64,000 nt of DNA from Carallia brachiata (lineage: Eukaryota; Streptophyta; Magnoliopsida; Malpighiales; Rhizophoraceae), in the NCBI GenBank assembly GCA_021464245.1, contig JADCRB010000080.1, positions 815,860 through 879,859 on the forward strand. The letters are read 5' to 3'. The notes beneath the pieces were generated by a model. It was not told where the DNA came from, ran no database searches, and saw only the letters and a program-made list of their open reading frames with translations. Each line of letters opens with the position of its first letter. The stretch's first letter is position 1. Shown here piece by piece: positions 1 to 12,340 of the stretch. A program made the translations under genes and the position numbers.

Positions 1-129
1 CTTATTTAGACTCTATAGAGTAGGAGCATTGTGCACTGTAACACCCATTAATCGTTAGTTTGGACGTAGTGGGCATTTTCTTTAGGTTGGAGAGTGACTG
101 AGAAATTACCAACTCAACGTAGTTATATA

Positions 130-985
130 AAGATTTTAATAACCGAACTGATTATCAAATTAAAAAATTTAGAAATTTAAAATTCAACCGGTTTAATCAG
201 ATTAATCGGTTAAATTGGTAAAATTGATATTTAATATTAAATATATATAATTTAAATAATTATACATTTATTTAATATTAATATTTAAAATGTGATATTA
301 TATAAGATATATTTCAATACTTAAATGTAATATTTCATAAGATATATATATATATATATATATAATATATATATATATATATAATACACTTATATTTGTA
401 ATCTTAATATATATGATTTATAATTTATTCTAAAATAAAAATTTATAAATTTTATCTTACAATTTATAAATTTGCATTCTTATAATATACTTTAAAATAT
501 ATTTCAAAAAATGATCGTCGAACAACTATAACTCATTTAATTTATTTCTAAAAATATATCATTTATATATTTACAAAGCAGTGAATATTTTTGGTAAAAT
601 AGAAATATGTTAATTACTTTTAAAAATGATAATCTATTAATTATTTTTAAAAAATTGAAATATATTAATGACTTTTAAAAGAAAGTAGACATGTAGATAT
701 TTAGTAAAGTAAAATATTAATTATTTTTGATTAAAGTATGTTGACATTTATTGATATTTATTATTTTTTTCATTTTTTTGGTTTTTTTTCTCTTTCAACC
801 AACTGTTTTCGGTCGGAAAAACTGAGATTGGTTCTCCAATTCTTAATTTAACTGGTCGGTTCACCCAGTTATTAGTCATTTGTTTAATCTAACGGTTTTT
901 TAACGCTAACCACACCGATTTAAAATTTAATTTCTAATTTTTTAATTGAACCGACCGATCTGATCCGATTCTCTTAATATTGAGT
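130..985. repeat. AT-rich fold-back repeat (MITE-like)
   Basis: The left end (about 143-215) and the reverse complement of the right end (about 905-975) share an interrupted match: a CAA/TTAAAAAATT/AGAAATT core followed by a stretch rich in ACCGGTT and CGGTT. The middle is almost pure A/T and includes a TA run. No coding capacity is visible. This looks like a non-autonomous DNA transposon or an old fold-back element. The exact ends and target duplication could not be fixed by eye. Confidence 0.5.
345..383. repeat. (TA)n microsatellite
   Basis: Two runs of alternating TA are separated by a single AA step. They lie inside the AT-rich fold-back repeat. The run is self-complementary and likely length-polymorphic. 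Confidence 0.9.
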
Positions 986-3431
986 TACATACGCATGACA
1001 TTTCTATAGAATCAATTCTAACACGTACAAAAGTCTTCCGATTCTGTTACAAGTCACAATCTGCCAAACACCAGCATCACCAATGTGCTTTTCAGGTTCG
1101 TTGCACAGGAATGAGACAAGATGGGTATCTATTTTTTTTTTTACTTGTCAAAATTGTTCTTCTGGTTCTCCATGAAAAAGGAAATGGTAGTTTTGCAACT
1201 TCCTCTGAAAAGAGAAAGCAAATACATGAATTATGGCCATGTTTGGAGAAATTAGGTGTGCAAGAAAGCTAGAAAGATAAAGGGCATGCACAGTTTCCAT
1301 TTTAGAAGAGTTTGGTAAGCTAGATTGGCATGAAGATTGGATAAGTGGGCAAACATTACATATAGAGTCAGCACTGTGAAAATGGACGTCCACTACAAAA
1401 TTGTTAAATGTTAAGGAACTCTACGCCCTATTCCACTCCTTAATACTTTTTATTGATATTGTTATTCTGGTTGTTCTTCTTCTTGTTCTCATTTGCAACT
1501 CTATCTTTGTATAAATTAAAGAACTTAAATGATCATGTTGTCTATTTTTCAAGAATTAGATCAATTCTTGATTCTTTTTTTCCTTCTTAATTGAATTGGA
1601 GTGAGCTTTTATATTATTATTATTATACTTTTGGTTACAACTTAGAAGTGAAGCCACAATACTAGAAAAAGAAAAAGGGTAAGTCTTGAATATAGGATTG
1701 AGAGATTTTTGATAAAAGTGTATCAACTCAACCAATTGTATTAGAAATACAAAACAATTTATCTTGTGTTATACAAATTGTATGTTCATATGGGAGCATA
1801 GCACGTGGCACAAACCTTACATCGTGCCCCAAAATTTTCCACCAAAATCGTCATCCCTTCTTCAATTGTGGTATCCACATCAATAACGCATAATTTGGGG
1901 TAGGGCCCCAGATCACAAGATAACAACGAGGGTCTCAATTTCAAATATTTAAATACAACATCGCAGACAAAGAAATGTGGATCTGGGAAGATTCCCATTG
2001 CTTATTTTGTTGAGCCAATTTGGCCCACATATCTGCCAAAATTTGTCAGATCTCTTGTGAAGTTGGCAAACCACCATCCGTGAATGTTTCTTCTCTTTGT
2101 CATTCACTCGGCCTCACGGGGGCTAGTTATTGCATGGGCCACCAACACTTTAATGATTTGTATGCTTACAATTGGGAGGGTACACTTGTTTTCTACAGCA
2201 ACTAGAAATTGATTATATGAGAAATCGAAAAATTTAAGTTTATATTTCCGTCAGTTGATGTGGCCGATGACTTGTTCGTTGGGATAAAGTCGGTAAAAAA
2301 AAAAAAAAGACACATTACAAGGGAGATCTGCAGTGACATAATCATGATTTTTAATTACCTATTCATGCTAGTTTAATATATAATTTTTTTAAACAACCGT
2401 TTAATATATATAGTTATAAATCACTTAAAATAATAATTTAATAATAAATTAATATATTTCTACGTTAATAACCCAGATTTAAGTCTCTGTGTGTGCGCTA
2501 TCTCTTGACAAATACTAAGTGTTTGCATTCTGTGGAGAAAGTATTAAATTGTGGAGCGGGAGTTCAGTTTAGTAATCATCATTGTCTTCAATAGCAGAAT
2601 CGCGCGCTGCTCTTCTAGTATTTAAGTAGTGAATCGGCTCCTTTGGAAGTTGTTGAAAAAGGCACCATAAAACAGGGTTAGTTCGACTTTCGTCCATAGA
2701 TTTAATGACCGACATGCCTGTAATAAATTTTTTTATTGTTTTATATATATATAATTACGACAAAAAGAAAAAGTTACTTTCATATAATAAAGCTTTAAAG
2801 AAATAAATTATAGTCATTGAAGAATTGTAACCATTTATTCTATAATAACGAAGCCAAACAAATTCTTGAACCGATCGCATTTTCATCCCATTCCCAATTG
2901 TCTGCGTCATTTTGTCACATCATTAAATTAAAGGAACCGGATTCCAAAAGGAAGGATTCACGGGACAATTACTCCCAAATCCCAATTGTCTACATTCGGG
3001 TTTTATTTATTTATTTATTTTTTTAATTTTTGCCAATAGATTAATGACGTATGCAACATTTATTTGATTTTGAGTAACTATTCTTTGTTTCGAATATCTA
3101 AATTCTTTGTAAAGTCAAACAAATGACTACCAAGTTAGAACTTGTAATTGAATTTTTTTAATAAAACAAAAAATATGAGTAGTACTTTATAATTTTATTT
3201 TAAAAAATTACATCTTATAAGAATATTATACTAAAAAAATAAATTCTAAAATCATATTTTTTACTCAACTAAATGTCTCAGTGGAGACTCAAACTCAAGA
3301 CATTTGCACTAGCCTGAGTTCAAAATTTTTGACATGCTAGATCATGCTTTCAACTTTGATTTGCACTGAAAGTCGAGATCCTCCATTTTTGGTCAGGCAT
3401 TATCTAGATATCCAGACATCTACTTCAAGAT
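986..3431. other. intergenic, no supported gene
   Basis: Only short open frames (up to 81 codons) occur here, without splice context, recognisable motifs or homology I can name. The minus-strand frame near 1786-1998 is slightly more protein-like in composition (several Cys, few low-complexity runs) but was not recognised. The rest is AT-rich non-coding DNA. Confidence 0.6.
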
Positions 3432-3489
3432 ATGACCATCCTTGGGCCATTTAAACCACTAGAAGTTTAAATGGCCCAAGGGTTGTCAT
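3432..3489. repeat. long near-perfect hairpin
   Basis: Arms 3441-3456 and 3465-3480 are perfect 16-bp inverted repeats (CTTGGGCCATTTAAAC and its complement) around an 8-base loop. The match extends outward to about 25 bp per arm (3432-3456 and 3465-3489) with two mismatches. It is far more GC-rich than its surroundings. The loop is very short for a plant miRNA precursor, so a compact fold-back element is the more likely reading. Confidence 0.8.
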
Positions 3490-6329
3490 GACTTTTGAGA
3501 CTCCCCTGGCAATTGGTGGTCTATGCCCAGTAACTCAATTGATTTCAGGTCAAACCCATTTTGGGCCAGCCCAACCCATCCCTTTGTCCAAGGAGTGTGC
3601 AGAGGCAATCAAGCACACAATGGTCGAACAGGCTTGGAATGGAGGAGTGGATCAAGATCAACATCAATGGGGCTTCGCGGTGTATTCTGGCCGAGAAAAA
3701 AAAATAAAAAACTGGTACAAGTGTTAAAGAATAATACGTGTAAAATGAAGTTGAGCATTTGTTTAACTGATTGAGGGAGTTGTCTTTCAATCAGTAGGTA
3801 GGGGTTCAAATCCCATCAAATATCTAATATGACTCTTTATAAATTAAAAAAAAATGCATGTAAAATGATTTATAAAAAAATAATTTTTTTACTAATAATA
3901 ATACGTCGTTAATTAAAGAATACTCCTCTATAATTACAAAATTAATTAGTGCACATATTCAAAGCCGAAGTCTTGTGCCAAAAAACCTAAATTTCCTTAT
4001 AACACCAAAAAGGGCAAAATACAACTAACACGGATTTGTTGCTGCAGCAAACAGGTGCATACTAACAAGCTGATCTGAAACGGCGAAAATGGAAATTGGA
4101 GAAAGATACATGTTTCAATAAAAGTTACCCAATCGTCCACATTAGATAGTTGTCGTATGACACGATTTTGCTTTCAGTTTTTCGGCCTTTTCAATTTCAA
4201 GCTTTTGGGTATTGTTAGATTTTAATATGCCGTTCATTTTTAGGTTCACTTTTTTATGCTATTCATTTTTAGGTTTCGCTTTAAGTTGCCCAATTTTTCC
4301 ACCTAATCATAATTTTGTCAATTTTTATGGGAAATAAGTTTTTTTTTAAAAAAAAATTTATACACTGTAATAGTTAACATTAAGGGGTGTCATGAGATAA
4401 GTAGTCTTTAAGGGCTAAATTTTAATATATATATTTTTATTTGAAATCTAAACTTTTCAAATTTTTATATAAGACCTATACCTTTATTTTTTATTCTATT
4501 TAAGTTCTTTTGTGGTGATTTGCTGTTAATTTTTTCGTTAGATCAAGCAGATATATGATTTAAAATTAACAAAAAAATTAACAGTTTCACTGTAAAAGGA
4601 TTTGAATAGAACAAAATATAAAAATATAGATCTTATATAGAAAAAACTTAAAAAATTTAAATTTTAAATAAAAAAATATAAATTTAAATCTTAAAAGATG
4701 CTTATTCTAAAGTGTCATAGATTTAAGACTTTGCAAACGACAAAGGTGTTTAGTTGTCCAATTAAATTCACCATTTAACATGAGAGTGAAAGAAAGCAAG
4801 AGAATTTAATTCTGTGATCCCTCTCATAACACAAAATCATAATCATACGGACCACTTATTTTGTTTTTCTCTTTTGTCCCTACTTGTATGCGAGGGAAAG
4901 TGGCAGGTGTCCGTTGAAATTTCCCATTTGGCATTGTGTGACGCAACATACTGACATAAAATTATTGTCATTGGTCAAATGAATGGGATTCTAGCCATTT
5001 TCGGTACGCATCATTTTATAGATATATAAAAAAATTATCATACTCTAATTATATTATAATTATAAATAAATTTTTTACAATCGTCGTCATAGAATATAAA
5101 TAAAAAAATAATTATATTTTTTTTTACATATTTTATTATTACAACTGTAAAAAAAATCCTTTTAATTATAATATAACCAATTTTAGTGCCGAAATCATTT
5201 GCCAAAGAACTTTTTCCGTTTTCGATTTTAATACTATTAGAAACACTGAAACTGTTATAATATTATTTATTCAACTCTTCTTTTAATTGTTAAACAGACG
5301 TGATGAGAATATAGTTATCAAGTGTCATATTCAACAGCAAAAGACGCATAAAAGATCGGAAAAGGATCAGCTAGCATTTTAGCCAGCAAGTTAGCTAAAG
5401 ATAACTTAGGACTATTAAAGTTGTTACCTTTAATTATAAAACAAAGATTTTTGGAAGTTAAGACTATAATTTAGCTATACTCTTTTTTTTTTCTTTTTTA
5501 ACATTCGAAATAGGAAGTAGATTATTAAGTTTAGCAAGAAAGAAGATAGGTAGGTCTAAGAATATCGCACAAAATATTTTGCACTCAAACTTTTATGAGT
5601 ATCCACTTATTGTGAGATTTTGAAAGGAAGTGGGTGGGAGACAAATTCATTTGGCCAACTGGTGTAAGGCCAGTTAGTTAATTTTGGTATAGTCTTATAA
5701 CTTTTTGAAAAATGAACGGGTACCTTTTTTTTGGTTTGTGGAAATTTAACAGCCTAAGTATTGTCATTTTAGGGACAAAGTATGCAATTACTCTATTGTT
5801 TCTCTCATGTTAGTAATAAGAAGTTTGAAGTTCTAATTTTAATGATTTTAAATTAAAAATATTAGTGTTTAAACCATTAGATTACGGAAGAAAAAGGACT
5901 TGATTATATAGTAACTTAGTGAAAAGTACAGAATAGACATACAGTCTATCAATCTAATAACTCATTTATTATTTTATTGTATTAATATAATAATTCTTTG
6001 ATTAGAATACTGAATTTAATTTAGTTAATTGAAGGAGCGTGCCTCCAACTTCTAAATTTAGAGTTAGAATTATATACTCGACGCTCACTTTTTTCTCTTC
6101 TTATTGATGAGCTACTAATTTTAATAGATAAAAAAATAATTTTTTCATCAAATTACGCTACATAAATACACACCTATCACATTGTTCTTACTACCTTGCC
6201 ACCATAATTTTTTATGGTGAAAAAACTCTTTCCATCTAGCCGCTATTGTTTCTTTTAAAAGCACAAAATGATGTTAACCATTGTTTTTTTTTTTGGGTCA
6301 TCAACTATGTCGTTTTAGGTAAAAAGCAG
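3490..6329. other. intergenic, AT-rich, no supported gene
   Basis: Four overlapping short frames on both strands at 3488-3809 shadow one another and none has gene features. A tRNA B-box-like stretch (GGTTCAAATCC) at about 3803-3813 suggests a SINE remnant. The remainder (3850-6320) is A/T-rich with poly-T and poly-A tracts; a segment around 5015-5170 resembles the AT fold-back elements seen elsewhere in the window. Confidence 0.55.
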
Positions 6330-6775
6330 TGTAATTAAAATCAGACTAGATCGGCCAGTTCAACCGGTTAGACCGGTGACCGGTCTTAGATCCGGTCCGA
6401 TTTATATTTAAAAATGAGGGACAGACGGACCAATCAAAACCAGTAAAAATCGGTTAAAAACCGAACTGATTCAATTCAACTCAAAAAATTTTAAATTATA
6501 ATTTGACCCAAAATTTTATCTGAATTATAATTAAAACTCTAATTTTAACTAAAAATTTTAACTTAATTCTAAATTGATTAAAATTTTTAATTTAATTCTT
6601 AAAATTAAAAAAATTAATATTTAACCACTATCTATAATATTATATTTAATTATTTTTTACTTTTTATAAAATATATTATTAAATGACAGTTCAAATACTG
6701 GTTTAACAGGTTAAATTTTGACCACTAATATTTTTGATTTGATGACTGGTCCGGTTCTAACAACTTTAATAAAAA
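6330..6775. repeat. ACCGGTT-rich fold-back repeat (MITE-like)
   Basis: The left end has repeated ACCGGTT and GACCGGT words (about 6350-6400). The right end (about 6720-6770) reads as their imperfect complement (GGTCCGGTTCTAACAAC). The centre is A/T-rich and non-coding. The base pattern matches the repeat at 130-985 and the relics at 19500-19930 and 50515-50790, so these probably form one family. The element ends about 420 bp upstream of the beta-carotene hydroxylase start. Confidence 0.45.
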
Positions 6776-7033
6776 GCCCACAATTACTCTTTCAAAAAAA
6801 AAAAAAAAAAACAAAACAAACAAACGCACATCGGAAAAACAAACGGAAAAAATTGATTGAGAAGATTTAAAGAATAATTGACTAATTAAATTATATAACT
6901 AAACGATTATTATTTGTTATAAACTATTAATAAAAATACGTCTATTTTTATCTATTTGTTTTTGTAAATAATAATTGTTGATTACCCCCAAACAGTTTTT
7001 CCGTTGATTTTGCTGGTGGGTGTAATTGAACTC

Positions 7034-7043
7034 CTATATATTT
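7034..7043 (+). promoter_or_regulatory. TATA box of the beta-carotene hydroxylase gene
   Basis: A CTATATATTT motif lies about 160 bp upstream of the ATG. The implied leader carries a CCTT tetranucleotide run (about 7091-7117) and a CT run (about 7156-7170), pyrimidine-rich tracts common in plant 5'UTRs. The transcription start is inferred, not seen. Confidence 0.5.
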
Positions 7044-7634
7044 AGCTGCCATAGCTTCTTTCCTAAGCTCTCTTGCTGCTCTCCACACGGTTCCTTCCTT
7101 CCTTCCTTCCTTCCTTCATATATATTTGAATAACTTCTAATTATTTCGCTTATAACTCTCTCTCTCTCTCCTCTCTTTCGGCCTGAAAGTGGTTGAAACA
7201 TGGCTTCAATGGCAACAGCAATATCGGCAACATCAAGCTATGTAACCTACTGTCTTGTCCGAAACAGTCACCTAATTCCGAAACCCAGATCGGCAACATT
7301 AAAAACTCGGTTGCCCCGACAAGGGTTTGTTAATTGCAGGAAGAAACAGAGCTTATTCTCGCGTTCGGTTTCCGTCAGCACAGAGCACTCTGTTCTGGTA
7401 GACCATCCGGATGACAAAATGAAAATGTTTGCTGATACTAAGAAACTTGTGTCTTGGCGTTCGAAGGAGAGATCAGCGAGAAAGAAAACGGAAAGATTTA
7501 CTTACCTTGTCGCAGCAATCATGTCAAGCGTTGGCGTTACCTCACTTGCTGTTATTTGTGTTTATTACAGATTTTCATGGCAAATGGAGGTATGTATACG
7601 CCGTTGTTTTTGCGGTGTAGGCCATTAGCAGAAA

Positions 7635-7770
7635 ACAGAATAGATGAATACGTTATCTTATTAAAATGATTTTAATCACTTTAATCAATTTACCTCTACA
7701 GTTATATTTTATTGTTTCTTTCTTCTTCACGCCTATGTGGGACAACCACTTCCGACATGCACAACTTCAC
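7635..7770. repeat. dispersed repeat copy inside BCH intron 1
   Basis: The stretch containing TTATCTTATTAAAATGATTT, then CACTTTAATCAATT, then a T/C-rich tract ending near TGTGGGACA, matches the copy at about 18915-19035 in order and spacing. It fills much of the 245-bp first intron of the hydroxylase gene. The TGTGGGA end resembles common plant retroelement or SINE termini, but the class was not determined. Confidence 0.55.
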
Positions 7771-8677
7771 ATTTCTGCTGCCTTTTTTACTCTTTTTTAG
7801 CTCTGTAATGTTTTCTTTTGTTTTGGATCGATAGGGTGGAGAGGTCCCATTACTGGAAATGTTTGGCACCTTTGCTCTCTCGGTGGGAGCTGCTGTAAGT
7901 TACACATTTTGAATTGACATAATTGCCTTTGGATAGCAAAAAGCTTGGAATTGATCCTTGACGTTTGGGCTCATGTTTAATTATAAACACATTTTCCTTT
8001 GTCAAAATCTAAAACGTTATGTCTATAATTAAACAGAAATACAAATGTTTAGCACCTAACTTAGGCTTTTTGCCTATCTGGATTTAGAGGCCTTGACATT
8101 TTGTTGAAGTCGATTCAGTTTCTAGGTTTGTTTTGAATCAACAGGTGGGGATGGAGTTTTGGGCAAGATGGGCACATAAGGCATTGTGGCACGCTTCGTT
8201 ATGGCATATGCACAAGGTTAGTTTGATGTTTCGAGTATTTACATTATCCAAAGTAACAATCAGCATTATGATTTTTTAATTAGAGATTGGTTCGTATTAT
8301 AAAGTCATAAATTTAAATTTTCGTTGAGGCATAATTTTCATTTTGTGAATTATTTTCTTTTTGGGTTGCTTTGTGAATGACAGTCGCACCATAGACCAAG
8401 GGACGGTCCATTTGAATTGAACGACGTTTTTGCAATAATAAATGCTGTTCCAGCCATAGCTCTGCTGTCATACGGCTTCCTCAATGAAGGCCTTGTTCCC
8501 GCGCTCTGTTTCGGTGCCGTGAGTCTTTTTCTTTTCCGTAATCCTTTCGATGTCGTTTTGATTGAGTTTCGCCTTCAGTAATTTTGCCACGTGGATCGGT
8601 GAATCTAAAAAAAACACTCTATCACAAGTTAGGTGGCGAGCACCGATTGGACCCAATCAGAATTTTTGTAGTTGACA

Positions 8678-8681
<4 letters not shown>

Positions 8682-8720
<39 letters not shown>
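8682..8720 (+). repeat. compound (CT)n(AT)n microsatellite in BCH intron 4
   Basis: About 13 CT units run directly into about six AT units, then a T-rich tract leading to the acceptor at 8744. It is likely length-polymorphic and forms part of the polypyrimidine region of this intron. Confidence 0.9.
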
Positions 8721-9213
8721 TTTTATTTTTATTTTTTTGTTCAGGGACTTGGAATTACGGTGTTTGGGATGGCCTACATGTTTGTGCATGACGGTCTTGT
8801 GCACCGTCGATTTCCAGTGGGGCCCATTGCAAACGTGCCTTACCTGAGAAGAGTGGCCGCCGCTCATCAAGTAAACATTACTCTTTGATTTTCATCAAGT
8901 GGTCAATAATTTTTTAAATAAAGTTCATTAATTTACTTTTTCATTTTTTTATTTTTTTTGAAACAGCTCCATCATTCGGAAAAATTTGCCGGAGTACCTA
9001 CCTTATGGTTTATTTTTGGGACCTAAGGTAAAACAATAAATGATTTTTCCATCCTTTTTTTTTAACCCTCAATAAGTAAATCATACACGGATACTGAAAA
9101 ATGACTGTCATTTTGGGTCAATCTTTCTGTTGGTGCAGGAACTAGAAAAGGTAGGAGGCACAGAGGAGTTGGATAAGGAGGTCCAAAGAAAGATTAAATT
9201 TACTAAAAATTAG

Positions 9214-11960
9214 ATAAGATGTTAACACTCAAACTGGAAATTTTGGAAAGAAAAAGATCTAAAATTTTCATGTAACATATATTGTCAACAGTGAATTCAC
9301 CAAGGTAAGAAAATGTTTCTCAAAGTACGAGGTGACAAAGTTTATGTAATAGCAACTGGAGCAGCGAAAAGTAGCAGTTTTTCATTGGAAGGTGACAGGA
9401 GATAAGAATTCAAATTCTTAAACAATTCCAAACATTTACTATTATTAGGATGCATTTTAGATGCCAGTATGCACATTATATTATTACGATCATTAGATGT
9501 ATATTTTTAGTGTTTAATACAGGATCATATTTAATAATACAAATTACAAATATGAATTGAAAGTTTATATTAGTACAATATAGACTATATTTAAGATATG
9601 TCAAGTTAATTATCTTCTTCCACAAAGCTAAAACAGGAAATATCTTCCTTTCATTGGTCAAAAGTGGTCCTTAATGCTTGATAAAATTACTTGATTTTTC
9701 AAGCAATTTCGGAAGAGATACGTCGGTTATTATCGCATTGACAAGTTCCCGACTCCGAGTCATCCTCATTTGTGTTGTAAACTTATAATAACACATTGAG
9801 GAAGACACTCTGTTAGTAGGATTACAAGTTTTAAAGTTTCAATAATTTTATCAGTGTTTACTCTCTTTGTCTATTAAAAGAGAGTGTTTTGAGTTAAAGG
9901 AAATATTGGATGAATTATTTCCCATCCCATTATCTAAGGTATATCGGAACGGTCAATCAATTGTGGCTGTGTAGCTATTGCAATTGAGAAAATATTTGTG
10001 TATTAAGTTTGAATATCCGATCAATATTATGAATGAAATAAGATTAATATTTTTGATAACAAGACGTAACATTTGCAACAAAAAACATAAAAAATTGAGA
10101 TATGTATTGATTTTCATTACAATTATCTTCCACTAGGCGAGCTTATAAACCTAACTTATTGGCAAGTTATTGGGCAATCGCGTACCAGTCAACTAAAGGC
10201 CTAACAATTATCAGCTTAATTAATTAATTAAAGCAAGCCGCCACAAATATACGTGTCTTTGAGTTGTGGCGCCGAGCGTGCTCTTATGCATGCGTAATCA
10301 CAATATCACAGTCAATTAGTAGTGGAGGAAATTCAACTCAATTCATGCAAACCCCTTTAGATTTAGGATTTGAAAAGCTTGTCTCACTAATCGGCGACCT
10401 TTTAGCTTGGCTCACATAATGTCGGACTCTAAATTAAGAACTGATTCAATCACATATGTTTTATTTTTGTATGTAAGTCTACGACACTGAGATTGAATTT
10501 GTTCTTACATATTTCGAGGAACTATCCTCAATTATACTCAGAACGAAGGTTCATTGGTATCTTTTTTTTTAATTTTTTTATTTTTATTGAACATTATACA
10601 TGCACTGCTGGGGGAGTACAAAGAAAACGTAACATAATTGAAACTCGAACCTAAGACCTGATGGAGGGGCAAAACAACCTTAACTATTAGAGTTGATGAT
10701 ATTTTATGTGTGTTTTTGTCTATACTTTTATAATAACAAATGGATTGAGGAGGTAATTGCCTCGCGAAGTAAATTTTGGTCTATTTTTTTGGTTAGATTT
10801 TACGTTCTTTTCCGCTTTTTTTTTTTTCTGCCTCCAAATATTTTTATTTATTTAGCATCACTGTCAGAAATTTCTAACTCCCCCCACTGCGGCACATTTT
10901 TAAGCACACACAGCCATGGTCCGTCAAATGGAAAGGTGTTCCCCATTAGCAATCTCTAGCACAAGGGTGTGACCACATTCTGAATTAGAAGTCCCAATAA
11001 AATATAGAACTGTTCGGAAGTGGCTGTCGTCATTGATTTTCTCCTCAATTCGCAAAGATCCATTCTTTACGAGCCTGCCAATGGATCATTATTATTATTT
11101 TTTTTTACCCCCTATAAATAGACAACGAAAATTGTCTTATGGAAATGGTTAAGTTTTCGCACAAAATCGCTCAATACCCGAGAAAAGTTCAAGAGAAAAT
11201 TGGAATGAGAAGAAAGTTACAGAATTGGGTAACAGACGACGTGCAAGCAAGTGATTGCTTGTGCTTATCTGAGTGCCTATCTAGCAAGTCCCAACTATCC
11301 TTTTCAGAGGTCCCAAACACTTGGATGCCCAAAAAAAAAAGAAATCCTTTTCTCAATTATATCGTCATTATTATTACCCTGAACTGCCGGCAAATAACCT
11401 ATATTCGATGAATGCCATAATTACGAAATAACACTTTATTTAATGTTTAATGCGAGACAGGAGCAAGCAAGATGCTGGTTTTTGGAGGTGATTATACACA
11501 CCGTGTGAGAGCAACATTTCATCATATGATATTTATTAATCTCTTTTAATTCAACAATTTTTTTATATATTACTCCACATTAATGCATGTCTACCGCATT
11601 ATTTTTACTGCATCGTCATTAATTTTTTTTAATTATTATTACAACAACCGTTCATTATATATTGATTTTATATTTTATATTTTTATATTTAGTTATGTGA
11701 CGCATTATTTCAAAAAATGTATCTAACAATTATAATAATGCGAGTCATTGAAGTGGGCCGAGATGAGCATTGTGTTACAAATGTGGAGTTGTCCGAACCA
11801 CTAAAAAAAAAAATTCCACTGTACAGAAAAGCCCGAGATGGACAGACCTGGGCCAGATTCATGACCTCGAACGGGCCCCAGTAAACTGGAAAAATGCACG
11901 TGCCAGTTATCTAACGGTGGATCACCGCCACGTTAGCCGCTTCCCTTTGATCGGCACAAA
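9214..11960. other. BCH 3' flank and intergenic spacer, no supported gene
   Basis: The first part is the hydroxylase 3' region. After that there are only short frames (at most 90 codons, near 10693-11411) with low-complexity composition and no recognisable motif. A poly-T tract and an accessory sequence with CTCGAACC near 10647 look like old repeat debris. Confidence 0.55.
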
Positions 11961-12340
11961 TGGGAAAACAAACAGAATCTTCCCGAATGTTCCTCAATTC
12001 TCTCCGTCCTCCTCAATCTTGTACAAGCGACTGCTCGTGTTTGGCTGCCAGTGAAGGACGGTCAGAAAACGAAAAAAAGAAGGCGAGAAAGAAGTAGCAA
12101 GGGAGATTAGCAGGTAATTAAAATTAATTAATTGTTTTTCATACAAATCTCGTTTTCGTTTATCTGAGGAATCTCTGTTTTGTCTTTTTTCTAGTTGCCT
12201 AATTAAGGTTTTACGATCAGTTTAGTTGTCTGCATGCCTTTTTTTTTTTTTCCCATTTTCCAGGGATTAGTAGTTCGTGGGTGACCAAAAATTGTTATAC
12301 TTGAGAAGGGAAAGATAACAACATTTGGGTGCGCCTACAT

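Larger units (their letters stand above)
7200..9213 (+). pseudogene. BCH: non-heme beta-carotene hydroxylase with frameshift in exon 6
   Basis: Seven exons: 7200-7589, 7835-7894, 8145-8216, 8384-8518, 8745-8870, 8967-9027 and 9139-9213, all joined in phase 0 by GT-AG introns. The intact frame would give 304 aa. Residues 1 to about 85 look like a plastid transit region. A membrane core follows, and all four di-iron histidine motifs are present: HKALWH (161-166), HKSHH (173-177), HDGLVH (234-239) and HQLHH (260-264). The family hydroxylates the beta rings of carotenoids to make zeaxanthin in plastids. Exon 6 is 61 bp instead of the expected 57: a tandem TACC/ACCT copy at about 8995-9003 shifts the frame after GVP, giving a stop at 9024-9026 and a 280-aa product lacking the conserved YGLFLGPKE tail. 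The last exon reads cleanly once the frame is restored, so the lesion is recent or is a consensus error. Family assignment is near certain; the functional state is open. Confidence 0.93.

Noticed and set aside
3800..3820. tRNA-like B box (GGTTCAAATCC)
   Set aside because: No matching A box or cloverleaf around it. At most a SINE remnant, so no tRNA gene is called here or at the similar word near 37598.
8468..8870. Frames of 60-90 codons around BCH exons 4-5
   Set aside because: They run through the CT/AT microsatellite and the intron. The exons are explained by the hydroxylase frame.
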